Assembly: GCA_029641185.1 (NCBI GenBank)
Contig: JAPWGK010000013.1
Location: forward strand, 930,001 to 994,000
Length of the DNA: 64,000 nt
Direction of reading: 5' to 3'
DNA from: Pseudofabraea citricarpa
Lineage: Eukaryota; Ascomycota; Leotiomycetes; Helotiales; Dermateaceae
The first letter of the stretch is position 1; the number at the start of each line of letters is the position of its first letter. This document shows, piece after piece, positions 47,290 to 57,762 of this stretch. The translations under genes were made by a program, and so were the position numbers. Below the pieces are notes generated by a model, which was not told the origin of the DNA, made no database searches, and saw only the letters and a program-made list of their open reading frames with translations.

Positions 47290-48305
47290 CTATAGAGGGT
47301 AAGTCGTTAGTGACATATACAAGAAGGTGAAATGATGAAGCTTACATGGGTCTTTCTTGAACAGGAGAAGAAGAAGTAGACGACTTCCAAGTCTGCGTTC
47401 AAATGTCGATTTTCTGCGTTGAAGTTACGACTTTCTGCGTGGGAGTGACGATTCTCTGCGTTGAAGTAACGATTCAAGACTACAACGTCGTCAGTGGCAG
47501 GTACAAGAAGGTGAAGAGATATAACTTACATGTATACTTCTTGAGTATGAGAAGAAACTCCAAGTCTGCGTTCAAGTAACGATTCTCTGCGTTGAACGGT
47601 TCTCTGCGTTAAAGTACCGATTTGAGACTACAAAGTCGTTAGCAGAACGCACAAGGCTATGCCATACAACAAGGTGAAATGATCCGACCTACCTGAACGC
47701 TGCTTGGCTTGAACGAGAGAAGAAACTCCAAGGCCACGTTCAAGTAACGATTCTCTGCGTTGAGCAATTCTCTGCGTTGAACAATTCTCTGCGTTGAACA
47801 ATTCTCTGCGTTGAACGGTTCTCTGCGTTCAAGTAACGATTCAAGACTACAAAGTCGTTAGAAGAACGCACAAGAGTAGGATATACAAGGTGAAAAGACT
47901 GAGCCTACCTCAACGTTACTTGAAGAAAGAGAAGAGACCTCTCAAGTCCGCGTTGTCGAAGGAACGCTTTGAGACTACAAAGTCGTCAGCAGAACGCACA
48001 GGGCTATAATACCATACAACGAGGTGAAAAGATTGGGCATACCTCAACGTTGCTTGAACGAGAACAGAAGGAGAAGAGACCTTTCAAGTCCGCGTTGTCG
48101 AAGGAACGCTTTGAGACTGCAAAGTCGTCAGCAGAACGCACAATGCTACGCTATACAACAAGGGGGAAAGACTGAACATACCTTAAGGTTGCTTGAACGA
48201 GAGCAGAAGTAGAAGAGACCTTTCAAGCCCACGTTGTTGAAGGAGCGGTTTGAGACTCCAAAGTCGTTAGCAGAACACACAACGAGGCTGCACCTAAAGA
48301 CTTAC
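47290..48305 (-). repeat. Tandem array of seven duplicated exon-intron units in a 5' leader
   Basis: Read on the minus strand, seven introns are visible: 48305-48256, 48181-48117, 48042-47975, 47908-47847, 47692-47628, 47529-47480 and 47345-47290 (50, 65, 68, 62, 65, 50 and 56 bp). Donors are GTAAG, GTATG or GTAGG. All share a CTRACGAC branch-like motif close to the 3' end, and the first six end in TTGnAG. Introns 2-5 share TGTGCGTTCT (intron 1 has TGTGTGTTCT), and five share TTTCACCTT-like sequence. The exons between them also match; the first two are both 74 bp and differ at about nine positions. The array lies between a TATA-like box (48467) and the ATG (47256), so it is probably the 5' UTR. 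Confidence 0.8.
47530..47846 (-). repeat. Nested AACGCAGAGAATCGTT minisatellite within leader exons
   Basis: Units of ~17-18 bp (AACGCAGAGAATTGTTC and variants) are repeated five or six times in the 47846-47693 exon and two or three times in the 47627-47530 exon. Further copies continue in 47479-47346. It is a smaller repeat expanding inside the larger exon-intron repeat. Confidence 0.85.
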
Positions 48306-48459
48306 CTGCTCTTTGTATGGGACTTTCTGGTTTCTTCTTGTACACCGTCGTCCTCCGCGGTGAACAGGAATCAAGTTGTGTAGAGGTAGAGGTCTTGCTT
48401 GATGGGTAAGAGGAAGGAAGGGTTGAAGGTGGAAGAGTTCGTATGGAAAATTTCCCCTA

Positions 48460-48467
48460 TACTTATA
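48460..48467 (-). promoter_or_regulatory. TATA-like box for the repeat-leader gene
   Basis: TATAAGTA on the minus strand lies about 160 bp upstream of the first predicted leader donor and just downstream of the 50-bp repeat array. It suggests transcription starts near 48430. Confidence 0.45.
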
Positions 48468-48504
48468 GACCAACTAGCTCGCTTAATTCAATACGTGATA
48501 GTAT

Positions 48505-48754
48505 AGAATAAGTCAAGCGAGCAAACGACAAGCATGACTTCCTCGGAACAGCATGGAATAAGTCAAGCGAGCAAACGAGAAGCCTGACTTCCTCGGGACA
48601 GCATAGAATAAGTCAAGCAAGCAAACTACAATCCGGACTTGCTCGGAACAGTGTAGAATAAGTTAGGCGAGTAAACGACAAGCCTGACTTCCTCGGGATA
48701 GCATAGAATAAGTTACACGAGCAAACTACAAGCCTGACTTCCTCAGAACATAGC
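48505..48754. repeat. Five 50-bp promoter-proximal repeats
   Basis: Five head-to-tail units start at 48505, 48555, 48605, 48655 and 48705. Each begins (A/G)GAATAAGT and carries an AAGTCA...TGACTT inverted repeat, best kept in the first two copies. The array lies directly upstream of the TATA-like box and could act as a binding-site array. Confidence 0.9.
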
Positions 48755-49623
48755 GGAACTACCTCATTCAGTAGCCTAGCCACTTCTTTGATTGCCCGCC
48801 ATTATCTTGAACGCAAAATGATAGTGAAACGCAGAACATAGAAAGCATTGAAAAGGAATCAGACTTTGAAGTGAGTTGATTATGACCATGATTTCTCCAA
48901 GCCCAGCAGCTTTCCTGCAGCATCTTTGTACAGTCCAGCTATATGCAATTCCGAGAGGGTATATTATCATGTCTGCGTATGCAAAGGCTCCCAAAGTATT
49001 AACCGCTTCATATTGCGGAAAATGGCCGTTCTGTCAGGCTTGGGCAGATCCATCATCCACGGTCTGAGTGCTTGTCGGGCCCAATTGACTCCTCACCACT
49101 AGGTAATAGTTTTCAACATAATCTAGCAACACAATCTACGTAATGTCGTCGTATAGTTGTCTTTCAAAGAAACACTCCTTTGGATCACATCATCTTCACA
49201 GCTCGTCCGCATTTATACCAGTAGCAGCCATTGTGGTTACGTTCAATATAAGCCTTTCATGGAGATTTCTACAGTAACAGTAGGTTTCACTGCTCAGTTA
49301 TCAGAGAAGCAAGACGTCGTCAGAAGAAATAAGCGATGGCGGAGAATCCTTTCTTCCGCGCCGTACCTTCCTACTGAGGTACTTGCCTAGATGCTGAGAC
49401 GTGATTTGGGTACTTAGTTAGCTAGGTACCTATCTAGCAGTTAGTATCAAGTAGCCTCGGCCCTGCCCGTTTAGTTCAGCCTTCTCTACCTGACTCATAA
49501 ATTCTGCCTTGTACTAGCTCTTCGTCCTTCACCGACCAACAACCTCTACACGCCCACAAACCGTACACATCGATATCTGCATCCTCACGCACTGCACAAA
49601 GAGCCTTGACAGCTACCAAGACC
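48755..49623. other. Divergent promoter region
   Basis: This lies between the repeat-leader gene's promoter array and the start of the next plus-strand gene. TAGGTACCTA-type motifs occur near 49376-49440. I see no gene. Confidence 0.55.
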
Positions 49624-50649
49624 ATGGATTCACCCAAGCCAGAAGACTGCCCTGAAGAGCGCTCACCAGAAGGTCTGAAATACGGCGAGCCCTTACTGGA
49701 CGAGATAATCAACCTACAGCGCATAGCATACCACGCAAGATACGGCGATGCGTTTGAGGAGGCATGCAAGCGGCTTCGTCTAGAGGAGGAAGCAGAGAAA
49801 GTGATCAGCTGGGGAGTAAGATCCCAAGGAGGATGGGATTGGAGCAAGACGGATCAAGAGCTAACGCGAGAAAAAGAGACATGGAGACGAGTTCTCCGGG
49901 GCGAACAGCTGCATAAGAAATGCCCGACTCACATGGCGATCGCAGGAGTATGCGGCGCAGCGGGCTTCGACACAGAAGAGGTTCTCGCGCTCGTGCATCT
50001 GTACGCAACGAGGCACGAGATCGTGCAGGCTGATTTCCAGACGGTGATCAGAGACGGCTTTTTTCATGACCTCGCATATCGCTTACATGGCGATCTCTGC
50101 GATGTCCCTCGAGTCGTCTCTGCCACCGAGACTGTTCAGGCTAAGCTGATGTCGAGATTGCTGCGAGGCATGATCGATCGTTGGTATACCCATGCCAGCG
50201 AGGATTGCGATAATGTACAGTCGTGGATACGGACAGGAGACCTCACTGCTCTGCGACTTGAGTTGCGCGCCGAGGATGCCTCTCCAGAGGTATACAAGAG
50301 GATGATACGTGATATTGTTAAAGACGTCTGTAGAAAGATACGCAACGAGGCACGAGATACAAAGATGCGAGAGGAAAAGATACAGGAATTTCTTCAAGAA
50401 CATTCTCACATCGTAGCTGATCGTGTCCGACCCATCAAATTTGTCAGTCTAGATCAGTTTGAGGAGGAAAAGAAGAAAGCCGACCAGGCGAAGAGAGACT
50501 GGGACAGGCTGGTGGAATCGGTTGACGAGTTTAGGAAGGCAGCTCAGGAATTCCAAAGAGAGTATGGACCCTCGAATGACCCTCTATTCATGACTCATAA
50601 TCTATCGTGGGACTCGGAGTCGGAAGATGATGGAATTGTTGAACATTAG
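49624..50649 (+). CDS. Unknown charged helical protein
   Basis: An intronless frame of 341 residues starts at ATG 49624 in a good context (ACCATGG). The protein is rich in Glu, Arg, Lys and Asp. A conserved-looking middle (~90-190) contains CPTHMAIAGVCGAAGFDTEE and VLALVHLYATRHEIVQADF. Residues ~280-320 (FEEEKKKADQAKRDWDRL) should form a coiled coil. The tail is acidic (SESEDDGIVEH). No signal peptide, membrane segment or catalytic motif is visible, and I cannot assign a family. Its uniform codon pattern and full-length frame support it as a real gene, possibly lineage-specific. Confidence 0.7.
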   Translation: MDSPKPEDCPEERSPEGLKYGEPLLDEIINLQRIAYHARYGDAFEEACKRLRLEEEAEKVISWGVRSQGGWDWSKTDQELTREKETWRRVLRGEQLHKKCPTHMAIAGVCGAAGFDTEEVLALVHLYATRHEIVQADFQTVIRDGFFHDLAYRLHGDLCDVPRVVSATETVQAKLMSRLLRGMIDRWYTHASEDCDNVQSWIRTGDLTALRLELRAEDASPEVYKRMIRDIVKDVCRKIRNEARDTKMREEKIQEFLQEHSHIVADRVRPIKFVSLDQFEEEKKKADQAKRDWDRLVESVDEFRKAAQEFQREYGPSNDPLFMTHNLSWDSESEDDGIVEH

Positions 50650-50780
50650 ATTACACTCTCAGTTTGCATACGGAGACCTTGCAGTTAACCAACGTATACT
50701 TCTAGACGTCAACCGTGCTACCACTTGTTGTAAAATAATAGTCTCAAAAAAACAAGTTGTCAGGGCCTAATCACCACCAT

Positions 50781-52365
50781 TCAACCTCGAGCCTGTACCA
50801 CGAATGGATTTACTGATGCCATTCCACTCGCAGCGAACTCAATCCCATTCGAGGTGGCAATATCTGGATCAGGATAGAACCATGCAGCAATAGCAATTAT
50901 GAGGTAGACGATCTGGCCAGCGACAGATTAGCAAGCGTACCATACTGTGGCATGATGAAACATACAACTAATAATCCACCTTCCAAGATATTAGATTCCC
51001 CATCACGCAAGAAGTTGCCAACGACAATGATAGACAGTACGAGAAGCACAATCATGAAGATCTCGAAATTGAGGTCCATTGGTTTCCCGAGGAGCCAACC
51101 CACAATCACCACCAGCGGGGCGTTGAAGAGAGCAGTTTGGATCGAAGGGCCGAGACAATGGTACAGAGCGAAGTTCTGGCGTGGGTAAGCATACGTACAT
51201 GAGGGGAAGGGAGATCACACACGATTTGGCCATCCCAGGCTTCGTCAATGGCCGTCAAGTGCTCTGCCGCTTTCTCGACAAACGGAAGCAGGATCAAACC
51301 TAGGAATTGGTCGGGGATGCCTGCTTCAACAACATCCTCAATTCGTTCGACGAGGAAGACGGCTAAGAGAGTCACTAATATCACGGATCCGGTAATGGCA
51401 ATTATGCATTCTGTAAATGTGAACTTGGGCTTGGCTAGATCTGCATGGTGATCAAGATCGTTATGTTCGTCCTGCTCCAGAACCTCGTCGAAAATACTAT
51501 GGTTTGTCTTGGCATTATACCAGATGTACCTGAGAGGATTTAGCTTCAAGTTTTCAAGTCATGGAGAGGGAGCTAACATGACAAAAGCAATGATCAGTAG
51601 AATTGACGTAGCACGGCTAATGCCAAGTATATCGTGTTGCAGCTTGGCATCAGTAAAGCTGTGATGTCCATGAGGTTCTGATTTAGGGATGGCCGAGCCT
51701 TTCAAAGCCGAATAGAAAGCACTTGGGATCAACAAGCCGAAGCCTGCAACCAATAGAAGTCCATTGCCGACCTCGCTTACAGCAGCATGGAAAGTCTGGA
51801 CCTGCTGTCGAATTCCACCAACAACAAAACACAAACCCAAACATAAGAGCAGGTTGGTCAGGATAGAGCCCAGAACAGCTGCCTGTATGATTGGGATGAG
51901 GTTTCCATGCTCGGCAGCACCCTCGTCAGAACCAGACTTGTGCTTGATGATGAGAATGAGGAAGAGCACGATCTCGACAATCGATCCGAACGTCGTTTCG
52001 ATCAGGATCCCAGAGACCTTGGGCATTTTCCGTGCAAACTCCTGACCGGCGAATCCGAGTAGGTTTGCGGTTGGGATCATGCCGATATAGCTCACTGCAA
52101 ATACCCAAAGGTCGAGGTTCTCGGTCGCATAGTTCATGACGATTGCGACGGGTACGAAGGGCCAGAGCAGGTTCACGGCCATTGAGACCTGGTTGGAGCT
52201 CTTCCAGAGAACTTTGAAGAAGTGAATTGGGTGGAACCCACTTCTGTTGCTCTCGCCATCGGGGTGGATGGTGTGCGGTATGAAATTAGGGAGGAGGGCA
52301 TGGCCTTCTGTTGGGTGCCCGGATGAGTCCTGGTTGGAAACATGATGGCCATTGGAGTGAGACAT
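50781..52365 (-). CDS. Vacuolar Ca2+/H+ exchanger (CAX/Vcx1 family)
   Basis: Moves cytosolic Ca2+ into the vacuole in exchange for protons. Exons 52365-51578, 51529-51223, 51175-50966 and 50912-50781 give 478 residues. The N-terminal ~45 residues are hydrophilic and His-rich. About eleven membrane segments follow. The first CAX repeat has GILIETTFGSIVEIVLFLI, with the acidic GxxxE-type site. The second has FLGLILLPFVEKAAEHLTAI, the matching motif with Glu. An acidic His-containing loop (DEHNDLDHHADLAK) lies between the halves. Intron 1 has an uncommon GTTAGC donor, and intron 2 has GTGTGT. The C-terminal tail ends NPFVVQARG. Metal specificity beyond Ca2+ is not known. Confidence 0.92.
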
Positions 52366-52896
52366 GTTGTCTTATAGCATTAGAGTTGTATAGCACCAGA
52401 GAGGTCGTTTGGGCCCAGAGAATTGATGCGTGCATATGCTGAAAGAAAAAGGAGTCAGTTGTGACGTTGAGTTGTTTGTTGTTGCTAGTGCCAGCCAAGA
52501 AACGGCCCCGCGAGCCCAATCATATGACAGGGCATTTAGACTTTCGGACGTGTTTCTTGGAACCATCAGCCTTCTTGGTCCATTAACCACGTCCTTCATC
52601 ATCTAATCACTTTCGTTTCACATGTAGTCCCTCTCAAGTGTAGGGTTTGATCTTAACCTGAATGTTTTATTATTACTCTATCTTAAATTCTAAATCCTTA
52701 CTCTCCTCCTCGATTATTATCTCAAGCTCCATCTTGAGCCTGCTGTATTACGACATATGCCTCCATCTAAAACCAAAACCGAAAGCAAAAAAGAAACAGA
52801 ACTCCGTAGATGATGCATGCGACTTCTGTGCCACCCTCTTCCTCTTCCTCTTCTAGACTATGACTTTCCATCTCTCATCTGTGTAACTTTCCTCAT
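52366..52896. other. Intergenic region between exchanger and PAN-like gene
   Basis: This is the 5' flank of the Ca2+/H+ exchanger and the 3' end of the PAN-like gene. It is AT-rich around 52660-52760. I see no gene. Confidence 0.6.
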
Positions 52897-54063
52897 CTAG
52901 ACGACAGTAGGATCCCCACAAGCAAGATCATACCAAACATTCGGGACGTAGTTGTTGATAGAATCAAGACTCTGGGCGACACTGCCACCATAGAGATCGC
53001 ATCTCGGCGCACCAGTTCCCTCTTCGGGGTAGAAAGAGTAGGATTCACAGCCCATGGAGATTCCATAGACGCCCTAGTACTCATGTCAGCCAATTCATGC
53101 CACTAGAAAGAAGAGAAAACTTACCTCGCAGAATTGATAGCATCCCTTCAGGGTCACGGCCTCGTCGTCGCGGTTCTCCACAAACTCGGCGAGGAAGTAA
53201 TCACCGACGGGCAATCCGTGCAGTCCGCAATGGATGGCTTTGGGATCGGGCGTTCCGCTTGCGGCGTGGTCGGACGTCACGGTCGTCGTTGGCGTGAAGG
53301 ATGTTGTGGGATGGAGATCGGTTCCCGTATTGATCGTCACAGGAGTGACTGTCGAGGTGGTAACTGCACTATTGGTGGTTGAAGAGTTATAGCTGGTGCG
53401 CGTGTGCGTGTAAGTCAATGTCGTAGTCGTATTTGTGTACAAGGTCTTGATGATAGTCGATGCCGTGCCGTTGATCAGCGTCGTGAGCGTAGCTGTCGTC
53501 GTGCGATCGGCTTGGGTTTCTGTGCATGGCGTAGTAGTTGCGTTCTTACTAATAGTCGTGTGTAGTGCTGCATGGCCTGTTCCAGTCCCTGTGCCGGTTG
53601 CCCAGGTGGAAGAGGTTGAGTTCCATGACGGATGAGTATAGATGCCCGTATTGTTGGCCGAGGTACTAGTGGACAAGCCACTGCCAGTGCCAGTAAACAT
53701 GTAGATACTGGTACTGGTCACGCTAGCCGTAACAGTAACGTATCTTGTGCTGGCAGTGAGATTGGGGCAGGTGAAAGCCGAAGAAGAAGTCAAAGAGCTA
53801 GCTGCAGTACCAGTAGACCAGAAAGAAGAAGCAGTGGGATAACCGGTTGCCAGAGAAGTATAGACCGATGATGCGGTAGTGAGGAGGATGGGTTGGTTGG
53901 AAGAAGACGCTACAACGGGAGGGTAATCATAGTTGTGGTGTCGCTTCTCAGCCCATGGCCACGTGAAGCCTACATCGGGTTGCTTCTCGAGAAGCTGAGG
54001 GACTGCTGCAAGAGCAGAATCTGATAGTAGTGCCACAGCACCAATTAAATTAAGGTATTGCAT
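52897..54063 (-). CDS. Secreted Ser/Thr-rich protein with C-terminal PAN/Apple-like domain
   Basis: Exons 54063-53125 and 53073-52897 (51-bp intron) give 371 residues. A signal peptide (MQYLNLIGAVALLSDSALAA) starts the protein. Residues ~55-275 are a Ser/Thr stalk with many N-x-S/T sites and TGTGTG-type repeats, likely heavily glycosylated. The last ~95 residues carry six cysteines in a PAN/Apple-like arrangement: HCGLHGLPVGDYFLAEF, LKGCYQFCEG, CESYSFYPEEG, RCDLYGG and a final LACGDP. PAN modules bind protein or carbohydrate. An extracellular or cell-wall adhesive role is inferred. There is no GPI signal at the C-terminus. Confidence 0.82.
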
Positions 54064-54806
54064 CTTGAATAAACAAATCTTCTTGAATGAGAGACAGAAG
54101 CTGGTGAAGAGATCGATGTCCAAGAGCTGGAGAAATGAATGTGAGTTGGAAATGAGTGGATGATTCTTCTGTTAACCATTCTACAGACAACATCTTATAC
54201 TGATGTAAAACAGGCCCTGTTTCTCATTGTAACTATTGATGAGGCGAGGAGATGCATAGGGTTATTTAAAAAGGGGTCGCTAATCGCAAGGGATTTAGGG
54301 GTTTGTGGATTATACCGAGCTTAGCGAAGCAAGGTAAATATTGAACGAGTGATAACCCCAGCGGATTCACATGGCCCTTGAAGAGTTTCTTCCTTTCAAA
54401 ATGGATCAATTTCCATGTGTTTCTTTAATGTACAAGTTCCGTAAGCCCACAACCTTCGCCGTGTAATTTCAAAAACTCCTTCCCATGATGCATATGCCTC
54501 CTTGACATCAGTTGACGAAAAGGAAATGCTAGGGTATCATATTGAACATGAGCAAGGAAAACATAATGAGGGTAGTCGAAAGACTTCTGACTCCCTATCC
54601 ATCCCATTTACACCGAATAATGGACTTCATACGTCTGTTTAACGCAGCGAACATATCTTTTCATGGTTGTTCGGGTGTCTGCGATCGAGTTACTGACCGA
54701 CACGCTTTTCACGTAACAACTAGAGGTTGGTGTTCGCCCTTCCTGAACCTCGAGGATCTTCCAACTGCCTCTTCACGAAGCATTGGTGTGTCAACTTTGA
54801 CCCAAA
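54064..54806. other. Intergenic region
   Basis: This is the promoter of the PAN-like gene and the 3' flank of the next minus-strand gene. Open stretches (for example plus 54542-54823) have no domain. Confidence 0.55.
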
Positions 54807-55847
54807 CTAATCCTCCCAAATAGTATCGAGGTTTAAATCACCTCTTCTCTCAGCACCACATACACTCCAGCGCTTTCTCTTGTCCCGTGAACCAAAACCA
54901 ACACCCAGAGTTCGACCCCGACCACCAGACATGTCAATCCCCTTTGCCCCAGCATTCAATGCCTCCACCCCGTCCGCAGCATCAGCATCTGCTTTGAGCT
55001 GAGCAATTCTTTCCGCCTCAAGAGCAGCCTCCTCGGCATCTGGGGAATCAGGTATGGTTTCCAAGCTAGAAATACTTGGGCTTCGAGATCTCGCAGATGT
55101 CGGGGTCGAGGGTACGGAGGATGATGAAAACGAGCCCGGATAACTGTACGTGCCCAGCAAAGTATCATTGAATCTGGAGTTTTGGTATGAGGGTGAAGAA
55201 GCTATGGAGGAAGTAGAGGATGCAACAGATGATGGTGTCGTAGGAGTTGTTCCGCCAGATACATAGCGAAGTGGGGAAGCTGGCCGACGAATTCGGTAGT
55301 TTGCACTGGAGTTGAGACCCATGGTTGGAGAGCTGCTACGCTCAGGACCTTTAGGTGTCTGCTCGTCAGATGTAAGGGATAGAGGCGATACTGTTTCACT
55401 GCTATCACCGGATCGACGATTTGGTAGGCCGGGGAAAACCTCATCGGCCGGTTTCCTGGGCGTGCGGATGCGACTCGGAGAACCCGAGGGGCTTCCAGAT
55501 CGTTGCTTCGGAGATATTAGTAGGTGACCAGAAGCATTAAAGCCCGGCAGAGACTGAGCGCGCGACATCTGTGGTGCAAGGGCACTCGCAGAGGATTTTG
55601 ACCGCATATGACCTCGTGAATATGGGGATGTGTTGCGGACCCGGTAGGTCATGGGGGAAGACCATCCTGGGGATAGTGGGGAGGAGGGTACCGGGTCCGT
55701 CGACCGCCGAACTGTGGTAGGTCTGTTTGGTGTATCGCCGCAGTCTTTGGTGAGATTGTCATACAGCGCAGACTCTTGCAGACGTAGTGTGGGAAGTGGT
55801 GAGGCCTTGAACTCCTCCATTCTCTCTGTCTCTGGGACGGGCTCCAT
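54807..55847 (-). CDS. Ser/Pro-rich protein with conserved basic C-terminus
   Basis: An intronless frame of 346 residues starts at ATG 55847 (MEPVPETERMEEFKASPLPT). It has many Ser-Pro and Thr-Pro sites, RxxS motifs and Ser runs, so it is probably disordered and phosphorylated. Residues ~270-300 form an acidic Ala-rich helix (AEEAALEAERIAQLKADADA). The C-terminus holds the most conserved-looking part: GGRGRTLGVGFGSRDKRKRW, then LNLDTIWED. No signal peptide or membrane segment is present. Similar proteins occur across filamentous ascomycetes, to my knowledge without a defined function. The frame is open further upstream, but this ATG begins the conserved-looking sequence. Confidence 0.78.
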   Translation of the reverse strand: MEPVPETERMEEFKASPLPTLRLQESALYDNLTKDCGDTPNRPTTVRRSTDPVPSSPLSPGWSSPMTYRVRNTSPYSRGHMRSKSSASALAPQMSRAQSLPGFNASGHLLISPKQRSGSPSGSPSRIRTPRKPADEVFPGLPNRRSGDSSETVSPLSLTSDEQTPKGPERSSSPTMGLNSSANYRIRRPASPLRYVSGGTTPTTPSSVASSTSSIASSPSYQNSRFNDTLLGTYSYPGSFSSSSVPSTPTSARSRSPSISSLETIPDSPDAEEAALEAERIAQLKADADAADGVEALNAGAKGIDMSGGRGRTLGVGFGSRDKRKRWSVCGAERRGDLNLDTIWED

Positions 55848-57762
55848 GGTGCGTGCAGTTGCTATCGTAAGCTCGTCAAAGACATAGACTCGTGTGATAA
55901 AGACCGGTAATGGGATGGATGGCAGATTGCGGACGCGTGTGTATGTATGATGTGTGCGGACAGTAGTAGACTTTGATGCGGGCCCAAGGTGGTGTTGTTG
56001 TTTTTTCCCAAACAAGCTCAACCCAGGCACCTGCCAATGTCTACCAGTTTGTGTGACTCGGCATTCAGTCAACGTGCAGTGAAGCAGTTTCCAGGTACGA
56101 GCGGGCAGGATTACGAGCGGGCGAGGGCGAGGGCGAAGACGAAGGCGAAAGGGGCGAGGAGAGGGCAGTGGGCCATCTGTTTGTTGGGTTTTGGAGAAAG
56201 GGCAGAGGTCGAGAGGGCCAAAGGGCGCAGAAGGGACGATTTAAGGGACGAAGGAGGGACGAGGGACGAGACGAGAGACGAGGGACAAGGCACGAAGCAC
56301 GAAGCACGAGGCACAAGGCACAAGGCGTCAATAATAATAATAGCTGGGAAACTAGCAGTTGGGCGTGCACTGCGCAGGAGTCACTTCCGTATTCGGCCAG
56401 TCGTTCACCCCCAGCATTTGGCCCTCGTCTGGCCAATTAAACCCCCGAATTCGCATTAACCCTTTAACCACTCATCTGGACTTCCTCTGCATCTCCCTCA
56501 GCCTCTTCAGCACCAGCGCATCACCGCATCACCGCATCACCGCATCACCGCTATGCAATCTCCCAAATCTCCCAATCTCACTGCCAATTTGAAACATTCC
56601 ACCACAGGTACCGTCTGTCTTCCTACACTTTCCCCTTGCACCACCCCGCCCCCCGTGAGCCGTGACACGCCCTCTGCTACAGTGCTACGCCTGCTAACGC
56701 ATACCGAGATGTGTTTGTTTCATCCTTGTGTTCCCGCGCCTTTTTCGTGCCGGCTAATAAGCAGTAGTGAGTGGTATACTTAAACGGCTTCATGTGTTCA
56801 TGGCGGTCTTGTGACAAGGCTGAGAACTAGAGAGAGTTGGCCGTCGCCGTCTACCGTCCTAGCCGCTGGGAAAGCCTTCATGCATCCAGCGGTTCACCCG
56901 TTAAGGTTCGCATTTCATTCCATCAGGCGATATAGCTCATTATTCGGAGAGAGCGGTCTGCACCTGTTCCTGCTCCTGACTCCTGTACTATCGACGAGAG
57001 ATGAACTCAAATGGTGGAGATGCTCATGGCAGATCGGCCCACTGCAATTGTCCGGGATAGAGTGGTGGGCTCGCATTTGAATTTATGCTGATTGCAAGCG
57101 ACGAGGTTCCATGCTGAGGGTTGAGAGGTTATTTTGAGTCGGTAGAAGCCATCTCTCGGACTGAAGATACTCAAGTGTCAGTACAGTAGCAGTCCAGTCA
57201 AACGTGTAGCAGCCGGGTCGACTCACTCAGGCAATAATAGACCTGTACTCGGTCGCTGTACTCGGTCGCTGATGGTACTTGTTGAGCACCGTAGGGATTG
57301 TCCTGTACTGCACAGTACAGACTGGCGCTAATTATAGGCTGGGCAACCTTAAATCCCCTCTGTATGAGTCTGTGAGTTGTGTTCTGTACTGTAAGTCTGT
57401 AAGGTGTGCCGTAGCGAGGACAGAGAGAGAGAAAGATAGCTGACCTGATACCTTCTTGGCTTGGGTTGCGCGCTGGAAACTTAGCCTCTACTTACTCTAG
57501 CCTCTTTGTTCGTCTGGAAGCCACACATTTTATCGGGTCCCTATCTTCCTCCCACCCCCCAAGCCCCCTCCGAACCAAAACACAATTCTACAATCGCCGG
57601 TCGAGCTGTCCTGCCGCGGTGCATTGATGGGTTTGCTTGTTCGCGCACACGAGCTTCGCCCACGCAGATAACATCCAGTCTCAGCAGTCTCACCAATCAC
57701 TCAGCCTATGCGATCCCGAGAGCTCATCATCGATTGAGGACACGATTCAGCAAATCGCTGCC
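55848..57762. other. 1.9 kb divergent intergenic region with simple repeats
   Basis: This separates the Ser/Pro-rich gene and the mannosyltransferase gene, transcribed apart. It contains purine-rich GGGACGA/GCACGA tracts (~56220-56330), an 8-bp repeat (56517-56548), and CTCGGTCGCTGTACTCGGTCGCTG near 57248. I see no gene. Confidence 0.55.
56517..56548 (+). repeat. 8-bp CGCATCAC microsatellite
   Basis: Four perfect tandem copies in noncoding sequence. Confidence 0.85.
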
